From Cyanobacterium sp. Dongsha4 (GTDB lineage: Bacteria > Cyanobacteriota > Cyanobacteriia > Cyanobacteriales > Cyanobacteriaceae): a DNA stretch of 64,000 nt. A model generated the notes under the pieces. That model made no database searches. It saw only the letters and a list, made by a program, of their open reading frames with translations, and had not been told where the DNA came from. Positions 1 through 9,213 of this stretch are shown piece by piece (the stretch's first letter is position 1; each line of letters opens with the position of its first letter). The DNA is taken from positions 1,997,326 through 2,061,325 of the forward strand of contig NZ_CP084098.1 in assembly GCF_036345015.1 (NCBI RefSeq). The letters are read 5' to 3'. The translations under genes were made by a program, and so were the position numbers.

Positions 1-1
1 A

Positions 2-961
2 TGGATACAATCTGGCTATCTGGATTATCTATATCAATATCCTATCTGGGATTATAGTTTATCGAATATCGCTCAGTTACAAAAATGGGGTATTAACAAT
101 ATTCAACACCTACCCATCGGTTATCATCCCTGCTTGACTTGCATTCCTAACAATGAGAATCAAGATATTGATGTATTGTTTTATGGCTCAATTAATGAAC
201 ATCGTCAAGAAATTATAGACAGTTTAAAAGAGGAAGGAATAAAAGTTGAGGCACTTTTTGGGGTTTATGGAGAGGAAAGAAACCGCTATATTGCCAGAAG
301 TAAAATTGTTTTAAATATGCACTTTTACGAAGCTCAAGTTTTTGAAATTGTGAGGGTTTCTCATTTGTTAGCAAATCGAGTTTTTGTTATCTCAGAAAAG
401 GGTAATAATTTTCAGGAAGAAAGTTATTTTCAAGAAGGTTTAGTATTTTGTAATTATGAAGATTTAGTTTCCACTTGTATCGAGTATTTAAAAAGGGAGC
501 GAGATAGAAAGATAATTGCAGAAAGAGGTTATAATTTATTCACAAGTCTTCCTTTACAAGAATATTTAAAACCCCTAATTAATTCTCTTTCTCAAAATAT
601 TTATAATTGCCATAAATTTATCAAAGATTTTTATCGAAAAAATCAAGCTAAAACCGCTTTTAATCAAGGTCATTATCAAGATGCGATCGCACTTTATGAA
701 CAAAGTTTACAAGTTGATAGAGATTGTTTAGAGAGTCATGTTTATTTAGCATTAGCTTTTTTATATGATAATAATGATTTAGCGTCTGAATTAACCTTAT
801 ATTCTTTTATTTCTGAAGGGGAAGAAAAAGGAGAAGATGTAATCTTATTAACCGAAAATGTATGTAAATTATTAAGTAAGGAACTCGAACAACAACTATT
901 ATTAAATAATCTGGAATTAGCGAGTAAGATTAAAGTATATATTGAAAGTTTATCACAATAA
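2..961 (+). CDS. CgeB-like glycosyltransferase with C-terminal TPR region (5' end outside window)
   Basis: The frame is open from base 2, so the TTG at 134 is not the start and the gene is cut by the window edge. The visible part has the end of a GT-B-like domain (IDVLFYGSINEHRQEI, then ARSKIVLNMHFYEAQVFEIVRVSHLLANRVFVISE), which resembles CgeB/spore-coat type glycosyltransferases. From about base 640 follows a TPR-like tail (AKTAFNQGHYQDAIALYEQSLQVD). A 55-residue piece at 3422 looks like the N-terminus of the same kind of protein. The likely role is sugar transfer in surface glycan or protein glycosylation; acceptor and donor cannot be read from the sequence. Confidence 0.7.
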   Translation, partial: WIQSGYLDYLYQYPIWDYSLSNIAQLQKWGINNIQHLPIGYHPCLTCIPNNENQDIDVLFYGSINEHRQEIIDSLKEEGIKVEALFGVYGEERNRYIARSKIVLNMHFYEAQVFEIVRVSHLLANRVFVISEKGNNFQEESYFQEGLVFCNYEDLVSTCIEYLKRERDRKIIAERGYNLFTSLPLQEYLKPLINSLSQNIYNCHKFIKDFYRKNQAKTAFNQGHYQDAIALYEQSLQVDRDCLESHVYLALAFLYDNNDLASELTLYSFISEGEEKGEDVILLTENVCKLLSKELEQQLLLNNLELASKIKVYIESLSQ

Positions 962-1301
962 ATTATGACAGTAGCTATTAGCGAAATAATCGAAAATGGG
1001 ATAATTTTTGATCTAAAAAATTGGAATAAAAAAATAATGAATAGTAATAAATTACTTGAAAATGTTAATCAATTATTTAAAATATTAGAGAATCGCAAAA
1101 TTAACTACTTATTAGTTGGAGGAGTAGCTTTATTAAGCTATATTGAAGGAAGAAATACTCAAGATATTGACTTAATCTTATCTGTTGATGAATTGAATCA
1201 GCTACCAGAAATGATTGTTAATGAACAAAAGAAAGATTTCATAAGAGGGAGTTTTGGCTTTTTACAAATTGATATTTTACTAACTCAAAATAATTTATTT
1301 A

Positions 1302-2265
1302 ACCTCAGTTTTGGATAAGAAAACAGGCAGATAGTAAGCTGAATATAACAAACCATCAACTAACTACTGCCCTATGTTTAATTTAGATTATTTATTTTGT
1401 CATGTCGATGATTTCTGCCAACAATTTGAGCCTCAATGGCAACAAAAACTTATCTCTCATGGTGCTGTCCAACGTGTTCGTACTAAAAGTCTGTGTTTAA
1501 GTGAAATTATGACTATTCTCATTGCTTTTCACCAAAATCATTACCGTAATTTCAAACATTTTTATCTTAATCACGTTCAACAATATTGGACTTCTGCTTT
1601 TCCCAAACTTCCCAGTTATCAACGTTTTGTCCAATGGATTCCATCAACTATTATTCCCTTGTGTGTTTACCTCAAGCACTGTTTTGGGAACTGTACCGGA
1701 ATTAGTTTTATTGATTCTACCAAGATCCAAGTTTGTCATAACCGCCGTATTCGCCAACATAAAGTATTTAAAAATTTAGCTCAAAGAGGCAAAACCTCTG
1801 TGGATTGGTTTTTTGGTTTTAAACTCCATCTGGTAGTCAATGAACTGGGGGAAATTGTGAATATGAGCTTAACCCCAGGTAATGTCGATGACCGTAAACC
1901 TGTAGTCGATCTTTTAAAAGAGCTTTGGGGAAAAGTTTTTGGTGATAGAGGTTATGTCTCACAAAAATTAGCCACAAAGTTACTGAAAGATTTTGGTATT
2001 GAGTTTTTTGCCAAACCCAGACGCAATATGAAGAACAAATTAATGAGACTTCATAACAAACTTTTATCTCGGAAACGAGCGATTGTCGAAACAATCAATG
2101 ATCAGCTCAAAAACATATCACAAATAGAACATTCTCGTCATCGTTCACCAATAAATTTCTGTGTCAATATATTATGTGGGTTAATCGCATATTGTCATCA
2201 ACCAAAGAAGCCCCACCTTCGCTTAGAATGGATTTTACCTCAATCTGCTTAACCAAAACTCAGGT
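1302..2265 (+). mobile_element. IS982-family insertion sequence, copy 1
   Basis: The element is 964 bp with imperfect inverted ends ACCTCAGTTTTGGATAAG and ACCTGAGTTTTGGTTAAG. It is flanked by TATTTA on both sides (6 bp; the same bases also allow an 8-bp TTATTTAA duplication with ends one base shorter). A near-identical copy in the opposite orientation lies at 41919-42882. The ends starting with ACC and the transposase match the IS982 family. Confidence 0.92.
1374..2252 (+). CDS. IS982-family transposase
   Basis: This 292-residue DDE transposase is intact and full length for IS982. Family-typical blocks are visible: IDSTKIQVCHNRRIRQHKVFK, KTSVDWFFGFKLHLVVNELGEI and GDRGYVSQKL. It differs from the 42-kb copy by very few residues (for example HLRLEW here, HLSLEW there), so both copies are recent and this one could still be active. 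Confidence 0.95.
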   Translation: MFNLDYLFCHVDDFCQQFEPQWQQKLISHGAVQRVRTKSLCLSEIMTILIAFHQNHYRNFKHFYLNHVQQYWTSAFPKLPSYQRFVQWIPSTIIPLCVYLKHCFGNCTGISFIDSTKIQVCHNRRIRQHKVFKNLAQRGKTSVDWFFGFKLHLVVNELGEIVNMSLTPGNVDDRKPVVDLLKELWGKVFGDRGYVSQKLATKLLKDFGIEFFAKPRRNMKNKLMRLHNKLLSRKRAIVETINDQLKNISQIEHSRHRSPINFCVNILCGLIAYCHQPKKPHLRLEWILPQSA

Positions 2266-2674
2266 TATTTAATAAAGTCTTAAAAGAATTTGCCACAAAG
2301 AGAATATTTGGTAAAATCTCAATTAATTGTGTAAGCGTAAAAGGATTGATTTTACTTAAATTGTATGTTATTCCCTCTTTATATCGTCAAGGAAAATTCG
2401 AGCGAGTTAGTATTTATGAAAATGATATTCTGCTTTTAATGTTAAATTATAAGATGGAAACAGAATCGTTAATCAAGTTACTGAGTGAATATTTATTAGA
2501 GAGTGATTTAGATGAAATAAAAGAGATTTTAACTGATATTGAAGCTAAAATTAAACGTTTTGCTTCCAAAAAAGAATTTTTACAAGATAATGAACTGTAA
2601 ATAAATTGTTAATATATTTATTTCTTGTTGTATCTTTTTTACTAAATATAATTACTAAAACTTATTATTTTATT

Positions 2675-3415
2675 ATGGAATATATTGATTACGATTTTCC
2701 TAATTACCTCAAATTAATAGATCAAGAGATAGATAAACAAACTTATTTACCCGTAGAAGGAAATATTTATCTTGAGATATTAAGTGCTTTTCATGAAACA
2801 TTAAATCCGCAAACTTATTTGGAAATAGGAGTTAGTCATGGTGATTCATTAAGGTTTGCTAAGAATAGAATTATAGGGGTTGATCCTAATCCTCAAATAC
2901 AAGACAATGGTGAATATTTAATTTATGCTAAAACTAGCGATTTATTCTTTGCAGAAGATGCAAATAATCTCTTTCAAATAGCAAAAATAGATTTAGCATT
3001 TATTGACGGAATGCACTTATTTGAGTTCGCTTTAAGAGACTTTATTAATATTGAAAAATACGCCCATAAAAATAGCTATATTTTAATTCATGATATTTTG
3101 CCTCGTTGTTTTTCTGAAAGTAGTCGAGCTAGGGTTACAATAGATTGGACTGGTGATATTTGGCGTTTAATGATAGGTTTAAGAAAATATCGTCCAGACT
3201 TAAATATAACTGTTTTAGACTCCTATCCGACTGGTTTGGGTATTATTACTAATCTGAATCCAGAGTCTCGAATTCTAATAGATAACTATGATGAAATTGT
3301 AGAAGAATTATCACAAATCAGTACATTATCTTTTATTAAAGCAAGAGATTTAATTTTACATACTTTTTCTACTGAATTATATTTAATGAATTTTATTCTT
3401 GAAAATACTTTATAA
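2675..3415 (+). CDS. Class I SAM-dependent methyltransferase (Methyltransf_24 type)
   Basis: I place the start at ATG 2675 (MEYIDYDFPNYLK) rather than the upstream TTG at 2606, which would add a hydrophobic stretch not typical of the family; that gives about 246 residues. The SAM site motif LEIGVSHGDSLRFA is followed by the acidic strand end IIGVDPNP, then IDLAFIDGMHLFEF and ILIHDILP, as in methyltransferases found in glycan clusters. The neighbours are glycosyltransferases, so a sugar or glycan methyl acceptor is likely but not shown. Confidence 0.75.
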   Translation: MEYIDYDFPNYLKLIDQEIDKQTYLPVEGNIYLEILSAFHETLNPQTYLEIGVSHGDSLRFAKNRIIGVDPNPQIQDNGEYLIYAKTSDLFFAEDANNLFQIAKIDLAFIDGMHLFEFALRDFINIEKYAHKNSYILIHDILPRCFSESSRARVTIDWTGDIWRLMIGLRKYRPDLNITVLDSYPTGLGIITNLNPESRILIDNYDEIVEELSQISTLSFIKARDLILHTFSTELYLMNFILENTL

Positions 3416-3421
3416 ACAGCG

Positions 3422-3589
3422 ATGAAAATTTTGTTTATTTCTCAAGGGGATTTACCAGAATATCAATGTGATTCTCTTTTTCATGGACTGCGATCGCATT
3501 TTGGTGAGACAATAATAGATGTCAATAAAATTAATTATATGTATCAAACTTTTCCCCAAAATGCCAAAACAAAATTGTACAATAAATAA
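3422..3589 (+). pseudogene. N-terminal remnant of a CgeB-like glycosyltransferase
   Basis: A 55-codon ORF starts MKILFISQGDLPEYQCDSLF and ends after about 50 residues at TAA. The start reads like the beginning of a glycosyltransferase of the type seen at 2-961, and nothing downstream continues it. I interpret it as a 5' fragment left by deletion. It starts 6 bases after the methyltransferase stop, as expected for an operon member. Confidence 0.55.
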
Positions 3590-3640
3590 CATTATGTTTT
3601 ACTTTTTTTACATGATAGTGATGAGAATTAGTTCATCTAA

Positions 3641-4219
3641 TTAACAGTTAATATCCATTTGTAGCTCAAAATTAGGTAATACATCTTCTCCTGATAAAAG
3701 ACAAGGCATTTTTAACACTTCCACAGATTTTTCAGGACGATATACTTCTACTTCCCCATCTTGAGGGTTAATTAACCAACCTAATCTTAAACCACTATTT
3801 AAGTATTCTTGCATCTTTTCTTGTAATGGCTTTAGTCTATCACTTTCTGATCTCAATTCAATCACAAAATCGGGGCAAAGAGGTGGAAACTTCCTTTTTT
3901 CTTCTGGAGTTAAACTATCCCATTTTTCCTGTGATACCCACGCTACGTCTGGACTGCGATCGCCTCCATTGGGTAATTTAAAGATAGTTGATGAACTAAA
4001 AACCTGTCCTAGTTTATATTGAAGATTCCATATTCCTAGCTTAATCGTTAAATTAGCTTCTCGATTACCACTTTCTCCACCTACGGGTGACATAATAATT
4101 AAATCTCCTTGAGGACTTTTTTCCATCGTTATATCAGGATTACTAAGACATAATTGATAAAATGCTTCACTAGTTAGATTGATCAGTGGTTTAACATTAA
4201 TAACTGTAGCCATAGTCAT
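3641..4219 (-). CDS. Uma2 family (PD-(D/E)XK-like) putative endonuclease
   Basis: This 192-residue protein has the usual Uma2 layout: an N-terminal segment with EKSPQGDLIIMSPVGGESGNREANL, then SPDVAWVSQEKW and PDFVIELRSESDRLKPLQEKMQEYLNSGLRLGWLINP, and a C-terminal beta region. The Asp, Glu-x-Arg/Lys positions fit the nuclease-like core of the family. Biological function is unknown; such genes are numerous in cyanobacteria. It is encoded against the surrounding glycan genes. It is one of five apparently intact members in this window. Confidence 0.9.
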   Translation of the reverse strand: MTMATVINVKPLINLTSEAFYQLCLSNPDITMEKSPQGDLIIMSPVGGESGNREANLTIKLGIWNLQYKLGQVFSSSTIFKLPNGGDRSPDVAWVSQEKWDSLTPEEKRKFPPLCPDFVIELRSESDRLKPLQEKMQEYLNSGLRLGWLINPQDGEVEVYRPEKSVEVLKMPCLLSGEDVLPNFELQMDINC

Positions 4220-4259
4220 AATTCTAATTTTTATTTACTTATAATAACAGCTCATTTAT

Positions 4260-6644
4260 ATGAATCAGCGTTTTGCCATTAAACAATTTTTAGACTTAGA
4301 AAACTATGATAATTTGATTAGTTTTTATGAAAAAAGACTAGAAGAAAACTCAGAAAATTATACTGATTATATTTATTTAGGATTGGCTTATGTATTAAAT
4401 GGAAATCAAATTGAAGGGGAAACAACTTGGTTTTATCTTTTAACTCTGGAAAATTCAGAATATTCTGATTTATTAATTTCAGTTTTAGATCAAGTTATGG
4501 TAGCTTTTGTTGAGAATAATCAAATCGATTTTGCTATCTTAGTCTATCAAAATTTAAGAGCGATCGCACCTCATTATAAACAATTACAGCTAAAATGTAA
4601 TAATCTTATTCAACAGTGGATTGAAGAAGCCATAAAATTAACAAAAAATAGTTTGCTTAACGAAGCTAAATATCAATATCAATTAATTATTAAATTTGAA
4701 GATAATCAAAGTTATTTATGGCAAAATTTATCCTTAATTCACTATCAATTATCAGAATACATACAGGCTTATCAAGCTATTTTACAAGGGATTAATTCTG
4801 ATCCTGAAAATTATCTCAACTTCTATTATGGGGCAATATTTCTGGAAAAACTTAATAATATTGAAGATGCAATAAAATTCTATCAACAATCTATTAAGTT
4901 AAATCCTAACCATTTGGATAGCTACAATAATTTAGGAAATCTATTATTAAATAATAATCAGATAAAACAAGCAGGAAAATATTACCTATTAGCATTTGAT
5001 GTTGATAATCAATACTTTGGTACTTGTTTGAATTTAGGTAATTTATATTTAAAAGATGATAGAATCACCTTAGCATTAGATTACTATAATCAAGCCCTAA
5101 AAATTAGCCCAACTTATGAAAACTTTTTGTGGATAGTTAACAATATTCGCTCTTTTAATTATATTCAAGAATCTATTAATTTTGCTCGTCATAATTGTCA
5201 TTTATTGCCCGACGATAATTTATTTGCTTCTTTAGAATGGGATACCGAAGGCGTAGACTTCGCCTCCCGCATTTTACCTTTTATATATGAAAATGAAGAA
5301 GAAATTACTTTTTATCGACAGAATTTAACAAGATTTTTACAGAGAATATCTCAGATAAATTTAGAAGTTAAAAATAATCGTTTATTAGCTTTACATTTAA
5401 TAAATATTCATACAAACTATCACTTACATTATCAAGCCCAAAATGATTTACAATTACAAAAATTATATGGTAATTTTATTCATGAAGTAATGAAAACTAA
5501 TTATCCTGATTATTCTCAACCCATAAAAATAAATAAAAATCGAGAAAAAATCAGAATTGGTTATATTTCTTATTGTTTAAGAACTCATGTAGTCGGAAAA
5601 TTATTCCTCGGATGGGTAAAAAACCATAATCAAAATAAATTTGAAATTTACTGTTATTATTTAAGAGATTTTCCCCAAGACAAAATAACTGATGAATTTA
5701 AACAGCATAGCGATTATTTTTATCAATTTAAGGATAATATTAGTATCGAAAAGATTGCTAAACAAATTAAAGACAATGATTTGGATATTTTAGTCTTTTT
5801 AGACTTGAGTATGTATTCGAGAATGTCTCAATTAGCAGGATTAAAACTCGCACCAATTCAATGTGTTACTTGGGGACATCCTATTACTTCTGGTATCCCT
5901 ACCATTGACTATTTTATTTCTAGCGAATTAATAGAAGGAGATAATGCCCAAAATCACTATTCTGAGAAGTTAATTAAATTACCTAATTTAGGGGTAGTTT
6001 ATCCTCAAAGAAAATTACCTCAAGTTGAAAAAAATAAAGCTAAATTTAATTTAAGGGAAGACAAAATAATCTATATTTCTTCTCAATATTGTTCTAAATA
6101 TTTGCCCCAATATGATTATATTTATACAGAAATAGCACGACAAGTAAAAAACTGTCAATTTGTTTTTATTCACCCTAGAATTAATCAAAATAATGACAAA
6201 ATTACAGCTCAACTCTGGGCAAGAATTAAACGCAGTTTTAGTAATTATCAATTAGACTGGCAGGATTATTGTATCTTTTTACCTACTATTAAAAATCATC
6301 AAGATTACTGGCAATTATTAAATAGTTGTGATATATTCCTTGATACCATTGGTTTTACAGGATTCAATTCTACCCTCGACGCTTTAGAGTCTTTTTTACC
6401 CGTTATCACCTATTCAGGAGATTTTTTCCGCACTCGACAATCAGAAGGAATTTTAAAGATGATTCAAGTTATAGATACCATTGCTAACAGTGTAAAAGAT
6501 TATATCAAACTTGCGATTAGATTAGGTCAAAATGACGAGTTAAGAAATAATATTAGTGATAAAATCAGAAAAAACATTTATTTATTATATGATGATTGGA
6601 CAGCTGTTAAAGGACTTGAAAAGTTTTATTTAAGTATAAAATAA
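4260..6644 (+). CDS. TPR plus GT41 (SPINDLY/O-GlcNAc-transferase-like) glycosyltransferase
   Basis: The protein has 794 residues. The first about 330 are TPR-like helices (for example NIEDAIKFYQQSIKLNPNHLDSYNNLGNLL and DDRITLALDYYNQALKISP). From about residue 430 a GT41 catalytic region follows (KIRIGYISYCLRTHVVGKLFLGW, containing the conserved His; LAPIQCVTWGHPITSGIPTIDYFI; DIFLDTIGFTGFNSTLDALESFLPVIT). In other bacteria such proteins add a sugar to Ser/Thr of proteins; the donor here could be HexNAc or a nonulosonic acid, which is inference. At about residues 330-338 (bases 5249-5272) a palindromic repeat encoding EGVDFASR appears to be inserted in frame. The rest is AT-rich like its neighbours. 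Confidence 0.85.
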   Translation: MNQRFAIKQFLDLENYDNLISFYEKRLEENSENYTDYIYLGLAYVLNGNQIEGETTWFYLLTLENSEYSDLLISVLDQVMVAFVENNQIDFAILVYQNLRAIAPHYKQLQLKCNNLIQQWIEEAIKLTKNSLLNEAKYQYQLIIKFEDNQSYLWQNLSLIHYQLSEYIQAYQAILQGINSDPENYLNFYYGAIFLEKLNNIEDAIKFYQQSIKLNPNHLDSYNNLGNLLLNNNQIKQAGKYYLLAFDVDNQYFGTCLNLGNLYLKDDRITLALDYYNQALKISPTYENFLWIVNNIRSFNYIQESINFARHNCHLLPDDNLFASLEWDTEGVDFASRILPFIYENEEEITFYRQNLTRFLQRISQINLEVKNNRLLALHLINIHTNYHLHYQAQNDLQLQKLYGNFIHEVMKTNYPDYSQPIKINKNREKIRIGYISYCLRTHVVGKLFLGWVKNHNQNKFEIYCYYLRDFPQDKITDEFKQHSDYFYQFKDNISIEKIAKQIKDNDLDILVFLDLSMYSRMSQLAGLKLAPIQCVTWGHPITSGIPTIDYFISSELIEGDNAQNHYSEKLIKLPNLGVVYPQRKLPQVEKNKAKFNLREDKIIYISSQYCSKYLPQYDYIYTEIARQVKNCQFVFIHPRINQNNDKITAQLWARIKRSFSNYQLDWQDYCIFLPTIKNHQDYWQLLNSCDIFLDTIGFTGFNSTLDALESFLPVITYSGDFFRTRQSEGILKMIQVIDTIANSVKDYIKLAIRLGQNDELRNNISDKIRKNIYLLYDDWTAVKGLEKFYLSIK

Positions 6645-6764
6645 CTCGCTTTTTTTGATAAAATGTACTTTTGGTGAAAATTCTGGTTTTTGCATCTTAT
6701 TTAGGGCTTATAGCCCGATTTATGGATATGTCTAATCAAATTATTATTTTTCCTTTATAAATAG

Positions 6765-7053
6765 AAAAGAGGCAACTGTTACTAATGTTTTAGTAGAATT
6801 AAGGAAGAATGATCAACTTCAGGATTTATAACCGTTGTTATCATTCTTTGCATCTTTTGTTTTAGAAATGGCGATCGTACAAAAAATAATGAGGTGGGAT
6901 ATGACAGTATTGAGGGAATCTCTTTTGTATCAGACTATTTTACAAGAAGGTTTCGTCAAAGGGGAACAACAAGGAGAAAATAATTATCTTAAGTTGGCTA
7001 GTATTGATTTTTCTCTTTCTGTTTCCCAGATTTATCCAAGAATTATTTCTTAA
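6765..7053 (+). pseudogene. Chimeric remnant: Rpn/DUF4351 C-terminal part fused to a Uma2 3' end
   Basis: The frame reads EATVTNVLVELRKNDQLQDL, then an in-frame TAA (6829-6831), then LLSFFASFVLEMAIVQKIMRWDMTVLRESLLYQTILQEG. This is the C-terminal region of the Rpn-type transposase-like nuclease family. At about base 6970 it passes without a break into ENNYLKLASIDFSLSVSQIYPRIIS, which matches the last residues of the Uma2 proteins at 12.9 and 51.9 kb. A deletion between two genes, probably at a shared GGAGAAAATAAT-like stretch, explains it. Confidence 0.6.
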
Positions 7054-7184
7054 AAATTTACTTAAAGAAATAATTAATTGCAATTATTAAACTAAAATAA
7101 AATGTTCGTGGTGAAAATTGGTAGCCTCAAACCTCCCGTAAATATAGACTCAAATTATAACAAATTATACTCAAATAACTAACG

Positions 7185-8453
7185 ATGGATAGTCAAAAAT
7201 TTTTACAATTAATTCCCAGTATCTTTGATTTTGAGAATCTGGAATCGATCGCATATAAAAAAAATGATTTCTCTTTAATTTTAGAGAATCTTAATAGTAC
7301 CATCAACCCCTATGTTTTATTGTTACTAAATACTGCTGTCAGTTGCTTAGAAGAAAAAGAAGTATATTGCGAGGTATTAGAAAAATCTGGTGCTAGTTTA
7401 ATTTCTACCTTACAGCATAATCCTCAATTAATGGCTTATGGAATTATCGATGATGAAACCATCGACTTGGATGATATTAATAATCTTTTAGAATCATTTA
7501 ATTATCTTGAACGGACTTGCTTTTATGAGGGAGATGTAACAAGTTTTTGTGAAGATTTAGAATACTTAAATAGCGAGGAAAAAATTGGTTTATTTTACCT
7601 AGATGGCAATAAATCTTACCGAGAAATATTATTAGCATTAATGAGTATCAGACCGTTTTTAGCAGAAGAAGCCTTTATTATGATTTCTCATACAGAAAAT
7701 CAAGAAACAAAAAATGCTATTGCTGATTTTCAAAACTTTAATAATGCTAATAATATTCATGAGTTATTGGTTGTTAATCCAGAGACAAAATCTTACAGTT
7801 TTATGGAACAGGAGTTAGTTATTTTACTATGGCAAAACAATGCAATTAACAAACAAATAAAAAGAATTAATCATCAAGGATTAACCAAACTTAATCAGGC
7901 AACGGGAGATAGTAAAAAAACCCTTCTCCATGTGGGATGTGGCGGTTATAATCCTAATGCTTTACCTCAAGATTTTCGGGGGGATGATTGGGTAGAAATT
8001 CGTTTAGATATTGATCCTAATGTACAACCAGATATTATTGGTACAATCACCGATTTAAGTGGTGTGCCAGATAATAGTGTGGATGCAGTTTATTCTTCCC
8101 ATAATTTAGAACATATATATAATTTTGAAGTACCCATTGCCCTTGCTGAATTTAAACGAGTGTTAAAAGATGGGGGCTTTGTGATGTTTGTTGTACCTGA
8201 TATGCAAACCGCTGCGGAGTGGGTAATGCGAGGCGAAATGGAAGAACCTCCTTTATATCAATCTCCGGCAGGTCCTGTTCCTGCATTGTGGATGTTTTAT
8301 GGCATGGGTACTAGCTATCACGGTATGCCTTATATGGCACATAAAACAGGTTTTACTACTCAAAATTTGGGCAAACAGTTAGAAGAAAATGGTTTTAAGG
8401 ATTTGAAATTAATTAGAAGAAGTTTTGATATTGTTGCCTATGGTTATAAATAG
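7185..8453 (+). CDS. Two-part methyltransferase: unknown N-terminal half, methyltransferase-11 C-terminal half
   Basis: This is a 422-residue protein. The C-terminal half (from about 245) is a clear class I methyltransferase: LLHVGCGGYNPNALP, an acidic residue after VEIRLDIDP, VDAVYSSHNLEHI and FKRVLKDGGFVMFVVPD. The N-terminal half (DFENLESIAYKKNDF... GLFYLDGNKSYREILLALMSIRPFLAEEAFIMISH) looks like a second, degenerate Rossmann methyltransferase domain without a clear SAM-binding glycine motif. It lies among glycosyltransferases and probably methylates a sugar or lipid-linked glycan. The ATG at 7185 is the only sensible start. The acceptor is not known. Confidence 0.75.
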   Translation: MDSQKFLQLIPSIFDFENLESIAYKKNDFSLILENLNSTINPYVLLLLNTAVSCLEEKEVYCEVLEKSGASLISTLQHNPQLMAYGIIDDETIDLDDINNLLESFNYLERTCFYEGDVTSFCEDLEYLNSEEKIGLFYLDGNKSYREILLALMSIRPFLAEEAFIMISHTENQETKNAIADFQNFNNANNIHELLVVNPETKSYSFMEQELVILLWQNNAINKQIKRINHQGLTKLNQATGDSKKTLLHVGCGGYNPNALPQDFRGDDWVEIRLDIDPNVQPDIIGTITDLSGVPDNSVDAVYSSHNLEHIYNFEVPIALAEFKRVLKDGGFVMFVVPDMQTAAEWVMRGEMEEPPLYQSPAGPVPALWMFYGMGTSYHGMPYMAHKTGFTTQNLGKQLEENGFKDLKLIRRSFDIVAYGYK

Positions 8454-8554
8454 TTAATGGTAATAAATAATACTGGCAGGATTTCCTGTTACTATGGCAT
8501 CAGTCAAAATGTCTTCGGGCATAAATTCTATTGCCCGAGCAAATATATTATTAT

Positions 8555-9178
8555 TTATATGCCAGAAATCTTGATAATTTCCGCTACTATTAATTTTAAT
8601 TCAGGAAAAATGGAGGAAATTATTTGTTCATTATTTTTAAAGGATCTACATTGATATTTCCCGTCTTGCAACTGATAGACAAAAACCATCGGCACTTTTG
8701 GATTACCTAAGTAGCTACGGGAAGCGATCGCTAAATAATCCACGATCCAATATTCTTTAATACCCACAGTTTCATATTCTTCTAATTTATCAATATAATC
8801 GTCTTCCCAATTTGTTGATACCACTTCTACGGCTAATTCAAGAGGTTCGGTTACAGCACCGTAAGTGATTACATTATTGTTCCATAAAGAAGCCTGAACT
8901 AGGCTAACATCAGGAATACGTCCCCTTTCATTTCCTAATCTGTTAACTGTGCGAATCACTATATCCTTATCTACAATATAATCTAACCCTAAACGTCTAA
9001 TTTCATCGTTAAAACTAAACACTAAAAATCGGCTAATATTTTTATGAGCCCGAATAGCTTCCATTCTGATTAATTCTCCATCTACTAATTCAAAAAAACC
9101 CTCCCCTTGGGGGTATTGTCTTAAATATTCATCAAAAGTTAATTTTACCCTAGATGCGATCGCACTCATTGTAGTCAC
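8555..9178 (-). CDS. Uma2 family putative endonuclease
   Basis: This 207-residue Uma2 protein carries GEGFFELVDGELIRMEAIRAHKN at the N-terminus, GRIPDVSLVQASLW and LELAVEVVSTNWEDDYIDKLEEYETVGIKEYWIVDYLA. It is closely related to the Uma2 gene at 50977-51603, which lies in a partial duplication of this segment. It is oriented towards the methyltransferase at 7185 and lies 35 bases downstream of the methyltransferase at 9214. The function of the family is not established. Confidence 0.9.
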   Translation of the reverse strand: MTTMSAIASRVKLTFDEYLRQYPQGEGFFELVDGELIRMEAIRAHKNISRFLVFSFNDEIRRLGLDYIVDKDIVIRTVNRLGNERGRIPDVSLVQASLWNNNVITYGAVTEPLELAVEVVSTNWEDDYIDKLEEYETVGIKEYWIVDYLAIASRSYLGNPKVPMVFVYQLQDGKYQCRSFKNNEQIISSIFPELKLIVAEIIKISGI

Positions 9179-9213
9179 CTATTTATTAAATGTTTTTGAA
9201 GCAAGATTATTAT

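Larger units (their letters stand above)
965..2600 (+). pseudogene. Nucleotidyltransferase-like gene (DUF6036/AbiEii type) split by IS982
   Basis: The N-terminal part has a minimal nucleotidyltransferase core (INYLLVGGVALLSYIEGRNTQDIDLIL, with the G-G and D-x-D signature). The reading frame stops just inside an IS982 element. Removing 1302-2265 and one copy of the short target duplication restores one open frame (QNNLFNKVLKEFATKRIFGKI...) that runs to the stop at 2600. The gene therefore worked until recently. Start is ATG 965 or ATG 1037, the latter directly before the conserved core. It sits 3 bases behind the glycosyltransferase. Proteins of this type are often toxin or abortive-infection components; that role is inference. 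Confidence 0.8.

Noticed and set aside
8457-8654. 65-residue ORF after the methyltransferase
   Set aside because: It overlaps the complement of the Uma2 3' end and has no recognisable features.
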